Below are positions 14,753-22,309 of a DNA stretch of 61,499 nt, piece by piece; the stretch's first letter is position 1, and the number at the start of each line of letters is the position of its first letter. The notes beneath the pieces were generated by a model. It saw only the letters and a list, made by a program, of their open reading frames with translations. It had not been told where the DNA came from and ran no database searches. The stretch is from positions 1 to 61,499 of IMG/VR virus record IMGVR_UViG_3300031215_000016; one strand, 5' to 3'. Both the position numbers and the translations under genes were made by a program. The stretch is from a virus.

Positions 14753-15220
14753 TTAGTTGTTGTATTTGTCCTTTAAGAAAGTAAGTAATGCTTTCATCGA
14801 CTTCTCGGAATTGGCGAGGTTGTCTGTTACAGCTTTGAGCAATCTCTCTTCTGCGTTCTTTGTCTTCTTATTCATTATGGCTTGCTCCATTAAAACCTTT
14901 TGAATATTATTTAAGGCGTTAAATAGTCGCGCCACAAAGAATAAGGTTGGAACTATTGAGACAGACACCAATACCATAAAATAGTTAGTTATATTTTGGG
15001 CGCCATATACAATTATCGGTAAAGGAAGACAGGCACTTATGAGCACCAGAAAAAGTAAGTAAATAATGTTTTTGTTAAGCCTTTTGATTAGTGGTGGCTT
15101 GACTTCTTGTACGTCTCTTTCGGGACTTGATTTTTTGGCTGCTTCTTCTGCATACCTCTGAAAATCGTCTATAAACTCTTTTTCGGGGTTTCTAGGTGTT
15201 ATATCATTTTCTGTGCCCAT
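14753..15220 (-). CDS. Two-pass membrane protein (155 aa)
   Basis: An N-terminal polar region of about 50 residues is followed by two hydrophobic helices (about 52-72 and 80-100) and a C-terminal coiled-coil-like tail (about 105-155). No family is recognised. It lies between the primase gene and a hypothetical gene and overlaps the latter by 22 bases. It may tether the replication complex to the membrane or be an unrelated early inner-membrane protein. Confidence 0.6.
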   Translation of the reverse strand: MGTENDITPRNPEKEFIDDFQRYAEEAAKKSSPERDVQEVKPPLIKRLNKNIIYLLFLVLISACLPLPIIVYGAQNITNYFMVLVSVSIVPTLFFVARLFNALNNIQKVLMEQAIMNKKTKNAEERLLKAVTDNLANSEKSMKALLTFLKDKYNN

Positions 15221-15705
15221 AGTGTTTTAAATTTATCGTTACCTAACATATTGATTTCGGTTCTAGCTTCTCTTATTTTTTCGCTGAGCGTTTCTTTGAA
15301 TATGGCATCAGTGATGTTGTGTCGTTTTAAAAACCGCCTAAAGTCTGCTCTAACAGTTGCGGGGGATGTACTATCTGTTCGCATAACACACGCACCAGTT
15401 ATCGGCTCTGTAAGGGTGTATTTCTGGGACGCTGTATGCCCCTTAGCAAATAAATTGGGGGTTAAGTATAGATTTAATCCACACACACTAAAAGCGCATA
15501 CAGGCTTTACTGTATACCTAGTCGAGTGGGAGTAGGGTTCTTTGTGTTCTGCTAAATTAGAAGATTTAGTGTTCACAATTACCGTTACGAACAGAGGTTC
15601 TTTTGTTTTTATTATACTAATCATTTTAATTTTTGTTTTTGGGTCTAAAATGCATATTATATTTGGGTCTAAGCGAGTGTTTTTTATCCGGGGGTTATGC
15701 GGCAT
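15199..15705 (-). CDS. Hypothetical protein (168 aa)
   Basis: No recognised domain. The middle is beta-rich with several cysteines (PVCAFSVCGLNLYL) and the C-terminal third is helical and basic (ADFRRFLKRHNITDAIFKETLSEKIREA). The start ATG is shared with the stop of a 21-codon upstream frame (TAATG), and the 3' end overlaps the membrane-protein gene by 22 bases, which fits a tightly packed operon. Confidence 0.6.
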   Translation of the reverse strand: MPHNPRIKNTRLDPNIICILDPKTKIKMISIIKTKEPLFVTVIVNTKSSNLAEHKEPYSHSTRYTVKPVCAFSVCGLNLYLTPNLFAKGHTASQKYTLTEPITGACVMRTDSTSPATVRADFRRFLKRHNITDAIFKETLSEKIREARTEINMLGNDKFKTLWAQKMI

Positions 15706-15770
15706 TAGTTATCTTCATTTTCACGCTGTTTAAGCTCATCCATCGACTCTGGCGTTGGTGGGTAGTTCAC
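15705..15770 (-). CDS. Possible mini-gene (21 aa, GTG start)
   Basis: A GTG at 15770, five bases after the helicase stop, opens 21 codons (VNYPPTPESMDELKQRENED plus Asn) and ends in TAATG, so the stop overlaps the start of the next gene. The packing argues for translation, perhaps as a coupling leader. The length is too short for sequence statistics. Confidence 0.35.
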   Translation of the reverse strand: MNYPPTPESMDELKQRENEDN

Positions 15771-15774
15771 TAAA

Positions 15775-17031
15775 TTAAAGGGTTACAGTATCTTCCTCTA
15801 TATCGAAGTCTTGCTCATATAAATCGAACAACATGTCGCTAAGGCAAAATCTCCAAAAGAACTTTCTGGTTATGTCCATTCTTCGGCCCTTAGCAAACTG
15901 AAGACCAACTTCATCTCGATACTTCATTTGTGCGTTTTGATAAGCGCTAACGGCCAAGTCGGAGTCATTTATAAAAGAGCCGCCAAAAGCAAACTCTTCT
16001 TGTGCATCGAGACTGAATTCAGAAGACTCTTTACCAGAAGAGCGTTTAAGTTGGGTCGTGTTGACAATTGGCTTTCCAGAACTCAAACCAATCGCTTTAA
16101 AGTCTGACGTGACAGATTCTACTCTTTCCCACGTAGCCAGCTTTAAATGCCTATTCATTAAGTAAGAACCATCCACGTAAACTATTGGGGGGTTATACAT
16201 CGCCACTAATGAGTCTAGTTCTTCCGTGCTTCTTACGTTCTGAACCATACGTATTCTTGAGTTTTTTTCGCTCATGTTCTTTAAACCTTCATGATACTTT
16301 TTTTCCATGAAAGGTGTCAAATTACCCCCAAGCAAGTCTCCATAGGGAACACCGAAACGTATTGCATCTGAGCGTTCATTTATCTCCTCAATAGGCATCT
16401 CGTTCGTAACAAACAAAATCTCATTGTCTGTATCGGGCAAAGCATCTTCGGCCAACAAAGCGAGGTATATTAGAAGGAAGGTTTTACCTATACCGGAACG
16501 AGCAGCAAAAGTCCAAACGTCTGATACTTGGTAGCCATAAGTAAGTTCGTCCATAAGTTTGCTGCCCGTTGAGCGGTATAGTATTCCACCAGAGTGCTTT
16601 CTTTCTTCATATTTATCGAATCTGTCTAATGCGGACTCGTGTTGGGTTGTTGATTTGCTGTTCGTTTCTCTAAGCGTGTCGCGCTGTATTAATTTGTTTA
16701 TGTCGCTGAGGGCTTTTCTTGGGTCGTCTCTAACGGTCTTTGAAATCTTGGGTAGCACTTCGGCAATAGATACATATATATGGCGCTCAAATATCTTTGT
16801 CGCGTAGAATTTTGGTTCTGCTGCTGCTTCATCAAAGTCAAACTTTACAGTGGGAAACTCCGAAGAAAGAACTCTTAGGGGCGGTAATTTTTTGTAGTCA
16901 GCATAATAATTTTTGACTACTCTGTAAATGTCAAACTCTAAGTCGTCCCACCAGTCTTCCTGTATCTTGGTTATGTGGGATATGTCTTTTTTTCTGATAG
17001 AGCTAACAATGAGCTTTATGCCATCGGTCAT
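15775..17031 (-). CDS. DnaB-like replicative helicase
   Basis: The 418 residues have a small helical N-terminal domain and a RecA-fold C-terminal domain: a LMDELTYGYQVSDVWTFAARSGIGKT Walker A region, FVTNEMPIEE (DnaB H2-like), the PPIVYVDGSYLM Walker B strand, and a KPIVNTTQLKR segment. It is the phage replication fork helicase. The upstream DnaC-like loader overlaps its start by 4 bases, so loader and helicase are translationally coupled. Confidence 0.85.
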   Translation of the reverse strand: MTDGIKLIVSSIRKKDISHITKIQEDWWDDLEFDIYRVVKNYYADYKKLPPLRVLSSEFPTVKFDFDEAAAEPKFYATKIFERHIYVSIAEVLPKISKTVRDDPRKALSDINKLIQRDTLRETNSKSTTQHESALDRFDKYEERKHSGGILYRSTGSKLMDELTYGYQVSDVWTFAARSGIGKTFLLIYLALLAEDALPDTDNEILFVTNEMPIEEINERSDAIRFGVPYGDLLGGNLTPFMEKKYHEGLKNMSEKNSRIRMVQNVRSTEELDSLVAMYNPPIVYVDGSYLMNRHLKLATWERVESVTSDFKAIGLSSGKPIVNTTQLKRSSGKESSEFSLDAQEEFAFGGSFINDSDLAVSAYQNAQMKYRDEVGLQFAKGRRMDITRKFFWRFCLSDMLFDLYEQDFDIEEDTVTL

Positions 17032-17642
17032 ATACTATACTTTTTTTTGTTTTCCTGTCTTATTTTTTCTCTGTAATCGTAGTCCGGCATTAACACACCC
17101 AACGAAGTCTCTTTAAGTTTAGAAGAAACACCTTCACCATAAATATTAGAAAGGTTGTCGGGCGTTTCTCTTGATGATATAATCGTTGGCTTTTTTAAGT
17201 CGCTTCTGTAAGTCAGGATTTGCTCTATAACAGTCTTGGCTAAGTTGCTGGTCTCGTTTCTTTTTATTTCGGCCCCTAGGTCTTCCACAAAGAGAAAATC
17301 GGGATAGGTTATCGCTTTAAAAAAGTTAGAATCAGAACCGCCAACCCAACTGCTTGTGAGCATACTAACTAAGGAATTAAAGTATCTAACTCTAACTCCC
17401 ATTCTAGTGCTAGACATTACAGAAAGGGCTGCGGTATATAAAAAGCGAGACTTGCCAGAACCTGGTGGGCCATAAATGTAGAGCCCAATTCCATCCTTTC
17501 TATAATCTTCAACATTATCCCCAAAATGTTTCAATCGAGATTTTTGGGGGTCAGTAAAGTCGTCTAAAGAAACATCGTGCCACTTAGTTGGTAGCTTAGC
17601 TAGTTTTAAAAGCGATTTGTTAGAACTCTGATTCTTTGTCAT
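17028..17642 (-). CDS. DnaC-like AAA+ helicase loader
   Basis: The 204 residues show IGLYIYGPPGSGKSRFLY (Walker A GPPGSGKS), FLFVEDLGAE (Walker B), a sensor region KKPTIISSRETPDNL, and an SSKLKETSLGVLMPDYDYR end typical of the DnaC/IstB family. It should load the DnaB-like helicase encoded next. Its start lies inside the upstream gene (23-base overlap). Confidence 0.85.
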   Translation of the reverse strand: MTKNQSSNKSLLKLAKLPTKWHDVSLDDFTDPQKSRLKHFGDNVEDYRKDGIGLYIYGPPGSGKSRFLYTAALSVMSSTRMGVRVRYFNSLVSMLTSSWVGGSDSNFFKAITYPDFLFVEDLGAEIKRNETSNLAKTVIEQILTYRSDLKKPTIISSRETPDNLSNIYGEGVSSKLKETSLGVLMPDYDYREKIRQENKKKYSI

Positions 17643-18426
17643 ATTTTCTACTTTCAGTTATTGTTGGCTTCTTGAATCCCCTAATTGACTGGTATATGTC
17701 GTCTTTCAAAAAAGATAGGGCGGAAGGTGTAGGAAATTTTCGCTTGGCGTAGTTGTCAATGTTCATGACCATCTCTATAACTATTCCAGCTTTTGCGGCA
17801 TCGGAAAAACCTTTAAGGGTAGAACCAAAAGTAAATAAGTCTTTCTTCTGAAATTCTCTAAAGTCTTCCCAATAAGTTAGGAAATAACTAATATTAAATA
17901 TCTCGGCCAGTTTGTTTTGTGTCAACTTAGAACCACCGCCAACACACTCTTCTATGATTTGGTTTCTTCTCTCGTATCTAAGTGAAAACTCACTAGCCCT
18001 GTTTTTTGGTGCGGATTTATGGAAACTAGAATACTTCTCGCACAGAGACTTAATGTCTTCAACGTTTAAAGGGTCAGTTACACTCGAAACAGTCGGGGTA
18101 GTATTTTCTTTTTCGGTATTAAAGGACACATTGTAATTATCGTCAATACTACCTAATACGTAAAAATTTCGGTGGTTAGTTATACGGCCACTCTCAACTA
18201 GTTGCTGAGCAAGTATATCAATTTTCGGTAATCCCTCTATTTCGGATAGTAAAACATCGCTATAAAGATTACCATCGCCAATCTCAAAACATATCGAAGT
18301 AAGGGCTAGGAAAAGTTGGTCTTTGAAACTTAAAGACGACATTTTTTTCCTCATAATATTTTGAGCGGTCAAACCAACATAGACATACTTTTTCTGGGAG
18401 TCTTTTATCGTGCTTAGTTTTGGCAT
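17620..18426 (-). CDS. Hypothetical protein of the replication module (268 aa)
   Basis: The N-terminal half is helical (SLSFKDQLFLALTSICFEIGDG), possibly winged-helix-like. The C-terminal half is helical with conserved-looking aromatic residues (YFLTYWEDFREFQKK). Nothing identifies it. Its position directly before loader and helicase suggests an initiation or primosome factor (inference). It starts with MPKLSTIKD. Confidence 0.6.
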   Translation of the reverse strand: MPKLSTIKDSQKKYVYVGLTAQNIMRKKMSSLSFKDQLFLALTSICFEIGDGNLYSDVLLSEIEGLPKIDILAQQLVESGRITNHRNFYVLGSIDDNYNVSFNTEKENTTPTVSSVTDPLNVEDIKSLCEKYSSFHKSAPKNRASEFSLRYERRNQIIEECVGGGSKLTQNKLAEIFNISYFLTYWEDFREFQKKDLFTFGSTLKGFSDAAKAGIVIEMVMNIDNYAKRKFPTPSALSFLKDDIYQSIRGFKKPTITESRKYDKESEF

Positions 18427-18430
18427 GGCG

Positions 18431-18727
18431 CTAGGCGTTATTTATTTGGTATTCGATTTCATCGTCAATAATACCGCTCAACCTCTCTATCGTAGTTTGA
18501 ATATTATCTTCTTGAATTTCTAGCTCTTCTTCATTGAGGGGGTTTACTGCTTTAGCTAGAATACCGGTGCAAACTTTAAAATAGTCTTCACCAATTTTTC
18601 TGGTTACTGACTTCTCGTAGTACACATAATCAGACTTACCATCGGCAAGTTTCATTGGCTCTAGTTTTGCCGTGTTAGCGTGTAAGGGAGCTTCTTTTTT
18701 GGGGGGTGTTTTTTTGATTTTTGGCAT
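18431..18727 (-). CDS. Hypothetical protein (98 aa)
   Basis: A Lys/Pro-rich start (MPKIKKTPPKKE) is followed by a compact alpha/beta region and an acidic helical end (EEELEIQEDNIQTTIERLSGIIDDE). No family is recognised. It is packed between the MerR-like gene and the replication-module gene with gaps of 2-4 bases. Confidence 0.6.
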   Translation of the reverse strand: MPKIKKTPPKKEAPLHANTAKLEPMKLADGKSDYVYYEKSVTRKIGEDYFKVCTGILAKAVNPLNEEELEIQEDNIQTTIERLSGIIDDEIEYQINNA

Positions 18728-18729
18728 AC

Positions 18730-19035
18730 TTATAGATTTTTATATTCTTCTTCAAAAGCTTTTTTCAATCTAACTGCGGTTTCTTTAGGTCGCTTGTTGT
18801 ATTTCTCTAAGACTTCTGTATTGAATATATGGATAATTTTCTCTACTAATTCTGGGGTATACAACCTTATGTTACCACCTAAGTGAGAGCCAGAAGGTAT
18901 TTTTATATTCGCTTTTGGTAAGACGCCAGAATCTTCTAATTTTCGCATAGCGGATTTACTTTTACCACAAAGTTCGGCCATCTCTTTTCGGGTATAGCAC
19001 TTATGAATTTTTCCCGAAATATTTACTGTAATCAT
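18730..19035 (-). CDS. MerR/excisionase-type winged-helix DNA-binding protein
   Basis: The 101-residue protein shows the MerR-type helix-turn-helix: YTRKEMAELCGKSKSAMRKLEDSGVLPKANI, then a wing segment ending RLYTPELVEKI, and a basic C-terminal helix. Likely a phage transcriptional regulator or a DNA-bending accessory factor. Its start overlaps the stop of the upstream gene by 4 bases. Confidence 0.65.
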   Translation of the reverse strand: MITVNISGKIHKCYTRKEMAELCGKSKSAMRKLEDSGVLPKANIKIPSGSHLGGNIRLYTPELVEKIIHIFNTEVLEKYNKRPKETAVRLKKAFEEEYKNL

Positions 19036-19466
19036 TGCTTGGGTCTACTTATGTTTAGCCGGTAATGTTCTTTTATTTCAGTGATTTCTGATAGGTCTTC
19101 TTCGGTAAGTTCACCGTTTATAGCAAGCTGCTCAATAACTTGCTCATCAACCACTTCAATAGTGGATATGGCTTCTTTGAACCCTAAACGTTTTAATTCT
19201 TCAACAGCTTCGTCTTTGAATTGTAGCTTTCTAACTGGGGTGCAAGAAGCTTCAAAGTCCACGTAGCCAACTCTTGTGGTAAAGTATCTAGCCCCCTCAC
19301 CATTTGGTGTGACATTATCCATTAAGTAGGCTGTGATTTCTTTTTTTAGGTCGTCTTCTTGTTTTTTTAGATTTCTTAATTTGTCTTTAACCCCTTTTAT
19401 TGCAGCTATTTTAAGCTTCACTGCTTTGGTCTTTTCTTCTAAGTTCTGTTGGTTCTGTTCTTGCAT
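19032..19466 (-). CDS. Hypothetical coiled-coil protein (144 aa)
   Basis: An N-terminal coiled coil (about residues 1-48, KLKIAAIKGVKDKLRNLKKQ) is followed by a beta-containing region with one Cys and an acidic helical C-terminus. The overall shape recalls phage Gam-type host-nuclease inhibitors, but the match is only architectural. A strong terminator separates it from the acidic-protein gene upstream. Confidence 0.6.
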   Translation of the reverse strand: MQEQNQQNLEEKTKAVKLKIAAIKGVKDKLRNLKKQEDDLKKEITAYLMDNVTPNGEGARYFTTRVGYVDFEASCTPVRKLQFKDEAVEELKRLGFKEAISTIEVVDEQVIEQLAINGELTEEDLSEITEIKEHYRLNISRPKQ

Positions 19467-19496
19467 TTTCGTTGTGCTTATGTAAAACGTTAAATA

Positions 19497-19522
19497 AAAA
19501 AGAAACGCCCGTAGGCGTCTCT
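19497..19522 (-). terminator. Strong rho-independent terminator after the acidic-protein gene
   Basis: On the minus strand a 9-bp stem (AGAGACGCC with GGCGTTTCT, one wobble) encloses the tetraloop TACG and is followed by TTTTTTATTT. It ends the transcript of the gene at 19546-20523. Confidence 0.85.
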
Positions 19523-19545
19523 TAGGTATTATAAATAAAAGTTAA

Positions 19546-20523
19546 CTACTTTATGATTACGGCAGTTGTTTGCTCTGGGTCTAGTGTTTCTTCTGTATCA
19601 TCTTCATAAAGAATAACAGGGCCCTTTCCACGAGCAATCTTAGACACTTCACCATCTACCCATTCTCCTTTTCCATCATTCTCTAATGGCCAGAAAACAG
19701 ATACTTTATCACCTTTTTTCAGTTGTGCTTTGGCTTCTTCATAGCTAAGCTCTTCTGACTCTTCTTCTTTCTCTTCTTGAGCTCCTTCTTCCTCTTCGCC
19801 TATAATCAAACTATAGGTTTCTATTCCCATGTCACCTGGGTCAATAGAAGAATCGTCAAAAAATACTGAGGCTTGGTCTTCCAGAATATTCTCAATGGCT
19901 TCTACCTCTGATTTTTCAACTTCTAAGTTATCAAAGATTATCTCTTTGTTGCGAGCCACAATGTCCTCTTGGCTGTCAGCTATTGCATAACTATCAGATA
20001 AAGCTTGGATTATTTTCTCCTCTGTTAGTGGCTCTGACTTTTCTTCTTTTTTAGAAGAGCTACCACGAGATTTCTTGGTAGGTTCTTTCTTTTCTTCTTT
20101 CTCCTCACCAGCTAAAGGGTCTTGACCATCTTGAAGCTCCAAATAAATCTTTCTGAGCTTTTTGTTGGTGTTAGAGCCTGTAGTTTCGTCCAAATCAAAT
20201 TCGGGGAAATTTTGCTCTATAAGCTCAATAAGATTACTTGCAGGGGTAATTTTTTGCAATTCAGACTCCGTGTAAACCTTAGTTTCGGAAGAAGTCTCTT
20301 CCTTAGTTTCGGGCTCTTTTTTGATTGGGGGGGTTTCTTTTTTTGGTTCGGGCTTTTCAGCAGCTTCTTTGATTTTTGGGCTGTCTGAAGAATTTATGAC
20401 GTTCTTGACGTTCATAAGAGGGAAATAAACAACTCCATCCCCATCAATTACGGCTTCAACGTCTTCGCCTGGATTCACATTAAGCATCAAGTTCGATGCT
20501 ATTGAAACTAGTACTTTTTTCAT
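19546..20523 (-). CDS. Acidic low-complexity protein with a possible C-terminal Tudor/SH3-like domain
   Basis: The 325 residues are rich in Glu, Lys and Ser, with several disordered stretches. SSDSP occurs at 45-49. Short structured parts lie near 85-130 and 165-225. The last 55 residues (KKGDKVSVFWPLENDG ... GPVILYEDDTEETL) look like a Tudor/SH3-type barrel. The gene stands alone between a candidate promoter and a strong terminator, so it is probably highly expressed. A role as a DNA- or protein-binding hub is inferred only. Confidence 0.6.
   Translation of the reverse strand: MKKVLVSIASNLMLNVNPGEDVEAVIDGDGVVYFPLMNVKNVINSSDSPKIKEAAEKPEPKKETPPIKKEPETKEETSSETKVYTESELQKITPASNLIELIEQNFPEFDLDETTGSNTNKKLRKIYLELQDGQDPLAGEEKEEKKEPTKKSRGSSSKKEEKSEPLTEEKIIQALSDSYAIADSQEDIVARNKEIIFDNLEVEKSEVEAIENILEDQASVFFDDSSIDPGDMGIETYSLIIGEEEEGAQEEKEEESEELSYEEAKAQLKKGDKVSVFWPLENDGKGEWVDGEVSKIARGKGPVILYEDDTEETLDPEQTTAVIIK
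20378..20392 (-). repeat. 15-base dispersed repeat, copy 3 (encodes SSDSP in the acidic protein)
   Basis: Identical to the copies at 10809-10823 and 13476-13490, in the same reading frame. Confidence 0.7.
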
Positions 20524-20557
20524 TCTTACTTCTGTTTTTATGATTACTAATTATTTG

Positions 20558-20570
20558 GTTACTAATATGG
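20558..20570 (-). promoter_or_regulatory. Candidate promoter element ahead of the acidic-protein gene
   Basis: On the minus strand GCCATATTAGTAACC lies about 33 bases upstream of the ATG at 20523, inside a 123-base AT-rich gap. It shares ATATTAGTA with the 9141-9160 element and GTAACC with the 13688-13704 element. No TAnnTTTG box was seen here. Confidence 0.3.
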
Positions 20571-20646
20571 CTTAAATTAATTGAGTTTTTTTAAGGTTTT
20601 TATTCCTTAGTTTTTGGGGTTGCAAATCTAAACTCTTTATCGGTCG

Positions 20647-20859
20647 TTATGCACGAGGTAAAATATTAAATATGATAACTATTCCTACACCAGACCTTTT
20701 AATAAGTAACTTAACGTTCTGCTCTAGGTGGCAAAACTTTCTAAGGTGGTTCCCATGCAACTCTTTTACGTGGCATTTAACTCCTTCGGAGGTAGGGATT
20801 ACTTTTTCAGTAGGTAGGTTTTCGGAAACCCATTGGCTTAACTCTTCTCTATTCTGCAT
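20647..20859 (-). CDS. Hypothetical protein (70 aa)
   Basis: A small protein with a polar start (MQNREELSQWVSENLPTEK), several His and Cys in the middle (CHVKELHGNHLRKFCHLEQ) and a hydrophobic end. No family is recognised. It is bounded by the 123-base gap at 20524-20646 and by the hairpin region at 20860-20980. The overlapping plus-strand frame (20672-21004) runs against local transcription. Confidence 0.45.
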   Translation of the reverse strand: MQNREELSQWVSENLPTEKVIPTSEGVKCHVKELHGNHLRKFCHLEQNVKLLIKRSGVGIVIIFNILPRA

Positions 20860-20898
20860 TATATATATTTACATTAAAATTAATAAACTTTTTGAAGG

Positions 20899-20935
20899 TC
20901 TTAGGGCGCTACGCATGTCAGATAGCGCCCTAAGA
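20899..20935. other. 13-bp perfect inverted repeat, GC-rich
   Basis: TCTTAGGGCGCTA (20899-20911) and TAGCGCCCTAAGA (20923-20935) form a perfect 13-bp hairpin with an 11-base loop, in otherwise AT-rich DNA. Neither side has a U-tract, so it is a poor intrinsic terminator. A second, shorter stem (TCCTCA/TGAGGA) follows within 50 bases. Possible roles are a protein-binding palindrome, a replication-related cruciform or a structured RNA. Confidence 0.75.
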
Positions 20936-20980
20936 TTCTGCAAAGCAGGATTCCTCAATTTATTTTCCCATGAGGATAGG

Positions 20981-21316
20981 CTAATCTTTGTTATTGTGTG
21001 TTAAGTTATTTAAAGACTTTTTTGAAACTTCTTTTTTTCTGCGGATATAATCAACTCTGAAATTGGAAGCAGTAAGGTTGCTTTTCATAGCACTAAATGT
21101 CTTGCTTGCTTGTAATAAATTAGAGCGTAGTCTTAGCCCAGCTTTGTTTTTACCCTCTACCAAAAACTTGTTTAAGTCTTCTTCAAAACTATCTAAACTT
21201 ATGTCTATGTTTCGCTTGGCTAATGTGAAGTCTTCAATAAGTCTCTTTTTTGCTTTTTCGTTAGTAAGGTCGTACTTACCATCTTCTCTGAATATTTTAT
21301 CCTCAAGTTTAGGCAT
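20981..21316 (-). CDS. Possible histone H1-like (Hc1-type) protein
   Basis: The 111-residue form begins MPKLEDKIFRED at an ATG at 21316, which I prefer to an upstream start lying inside the preceding gene. The segment DSFEEDLNKFLVEGKNKAGLRLRSNLLQ followed by a basic tail resembles the Bacteroidota H1-like consensus with its KGNKAAGTRAR-type core. If correct, it binds and condenses DNA. The match is by eye over about 30 residues. A terminal Lys/Asn-rich tail follows. Confidence 0.5.
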   Translation of the reverse strand: MPKLEDKIFREDGKYDLTNEKAKKRLIEDFTLAKRNIDISLDSFEEDLNKFLVEGKNKAGLRLRSNLLQASKTFSAMKSNLTASNFRVDYIRRKKEVSKKSLNNLTHNNKD

Positions 21317-21656
21317 TTTTTTGCTCCTCTCTTTTTTGGTTGAACTTTCTAGTGGCCACGGATAATACGGGGGTAGTAGACCAAGCAGTTTTTCCAAAAT
21401 CGTTATTGGAAGGGAACATTTCTTTGTGCTCTAACTCTACATCAGTACCGCCAAAATTAACGGTGGTTGGTTTTTGTATTTTAATAAAAAATATCTCATA
21501 ACCAACAACTTTTTCGTGCTCTGGGTCATATTGCTCATACATAGCTAGGCCAGCATCTCTATCAACACGTATTTGGGTATAAAGAAACTTGTTCTTCTTC
21601 AACTCAATCGGTAAGGGTTGCGGCTTGCTCTCTGTCTTCTGTTTCAGTTTTGGCAT
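21309..21656 (-). CDS. Hypothetical protein (115 aa), first gene of the leftward operon
   Basis: A beta-rich protein with no recognised motif. The start MPKLKQKTESKPQ is of the recurrent MPK type. It is the first minus-strand gene after the divergent region, with a TAnnTTTG-like box 22 bases upstream, so it is probably expressed early. Its 3' end overlaps the next gene's start by 8 bases. Confidence 0.6.
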   Translation of the reverse strand: MPKLKQKTESKPQPLPIELKKNKFLYTQIRVDRDAGLAMYEQYDPEHEKVVGYEIFFIKIQKPTTVNFGGTDVELEHKEMFPSNNDFGKTAWSTTPVLSVATRKFNQKREEQKNA

Positions 21657-21677
21657 AGCGATGTGTTAAATCTTGGA

Positions 21678-21712
21678 CAAATGTAATGAATAAAATCACA
21701 ATTAAAAGCAAA
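21678..21712 (-). promoter_or_regulatory. Candidate Bacteroidota-type promoter for the leftward operon
   Basis: On the minus strand TACATTTG (21678-21685) fits the -7 box TAnnTTTG, and TTTG lies 23 bases upstream (21709-21712). That spacing is a few bases longer than the usual 19-21. It is placed just ahead of the ATG at 21656. Confidence 0.4.
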
Positions 21713-21727
21713 TTATTTACCTTTGCT

Positions 21728-21845
21728 GAGAAATAAAGAATAAAAAGAATAAAAAGAAAGAAAAAAAGAAAAGAAAGAAAGAAAGTAAGACAAAGAAAGA
21801 AAGAAAAGAAAAAAAGAAAGAAAAACAAGAAAAACAAGAAAACAA
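21728..21845 (+). repeat. Polypurine (G/A) tract in the divergent intergenic region
   Basis: About 118 bases composed almost entirely of A and G (units GAAA, AAAGA, AAGAA) with a handful of T and C interruptions. The pure runs reach about 35 bases. It lies in the 251-base gap between the leftward operon (21656) and the plus-strand island (21908), where replication origins and early promoters are often found. The tract could form triplex DNA or ease strand opening. Confidence 0.85.
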
Positions 21846-21907
21846 CGACCTTTTTTTCAAAAAGACTCGTTTCATTCAGATTATCAACACTTTAAGAGTA
21901 AAAATAT

Positions 21908-22309
21908 ATGAGTAATGAGGTAGGCAAAGTAGGTGGGTTTGAAAAAAAAGACGAACACTATTTAAGCATATTAGCGCAAGGCTCAAATGTACTGCTAGAA
22001 TACTCAGAGTTAGTGGAAGGTAAGAGGTTATTCGTTTACCAAGTCCATGCTGTAAGAAAAGTAGGCAAGAGAGATATTGTTCTTTCTAATGGGTTGCGGT
22101 TCTCTGTAAGTACTGGGTTAGCTTTAGGAAACTACACAAGCAATAAACTCAAAGACGCCAGAATTCTCCCCCTTACTCTCGATAGAAGGAAGCAAATCAA
22201 TGAGCAAAGGGCTATTAGAAAGTTAACCGCCCAATTGGTGGGTTTGTTAAAAACTAAAACACTATCATCAAACAAATTATTAACCATAATAGACATTGTC
22301 AATGAATGA
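21908..22309 (+). CDS. Hypothetical protein (133 aa), first gene of the plus-strand operon
   Basis: No recognised domain. It has a beta-rich middle (VLLEYSELVEGKRLFVYQVHAVRKVGKRDIVLSNG is spread over two strands) and a helical C-terminus (ITAQLVGLLK-like). It is the first gene right of the divergent region and overlaps the next gene's ATG by 8 bases, so it is likely expressed early with the MazG-like gene. Confidence 0.65.
   Translation: MSNEVGKVGGFEKKDEHYLSILAQGSNVLLEYSELVEGKRLFVYQVHAVRKVGKRDIVLSNGLRFSVSTGLALGNYTSNKLKDARILPLTLDRRKQINEQRAIRKLTAQLVGLLKTKTLSSNKLLTIIDIVNE

Noticed and set aside
21604-21837. 77-codon minus-strand frame, Phe/Leu-rich
   Set aside because: It is the complement of the polypurine tract. 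The translation is low-complexity Phe/Leu and it crosses the start of the 115-residue gene.
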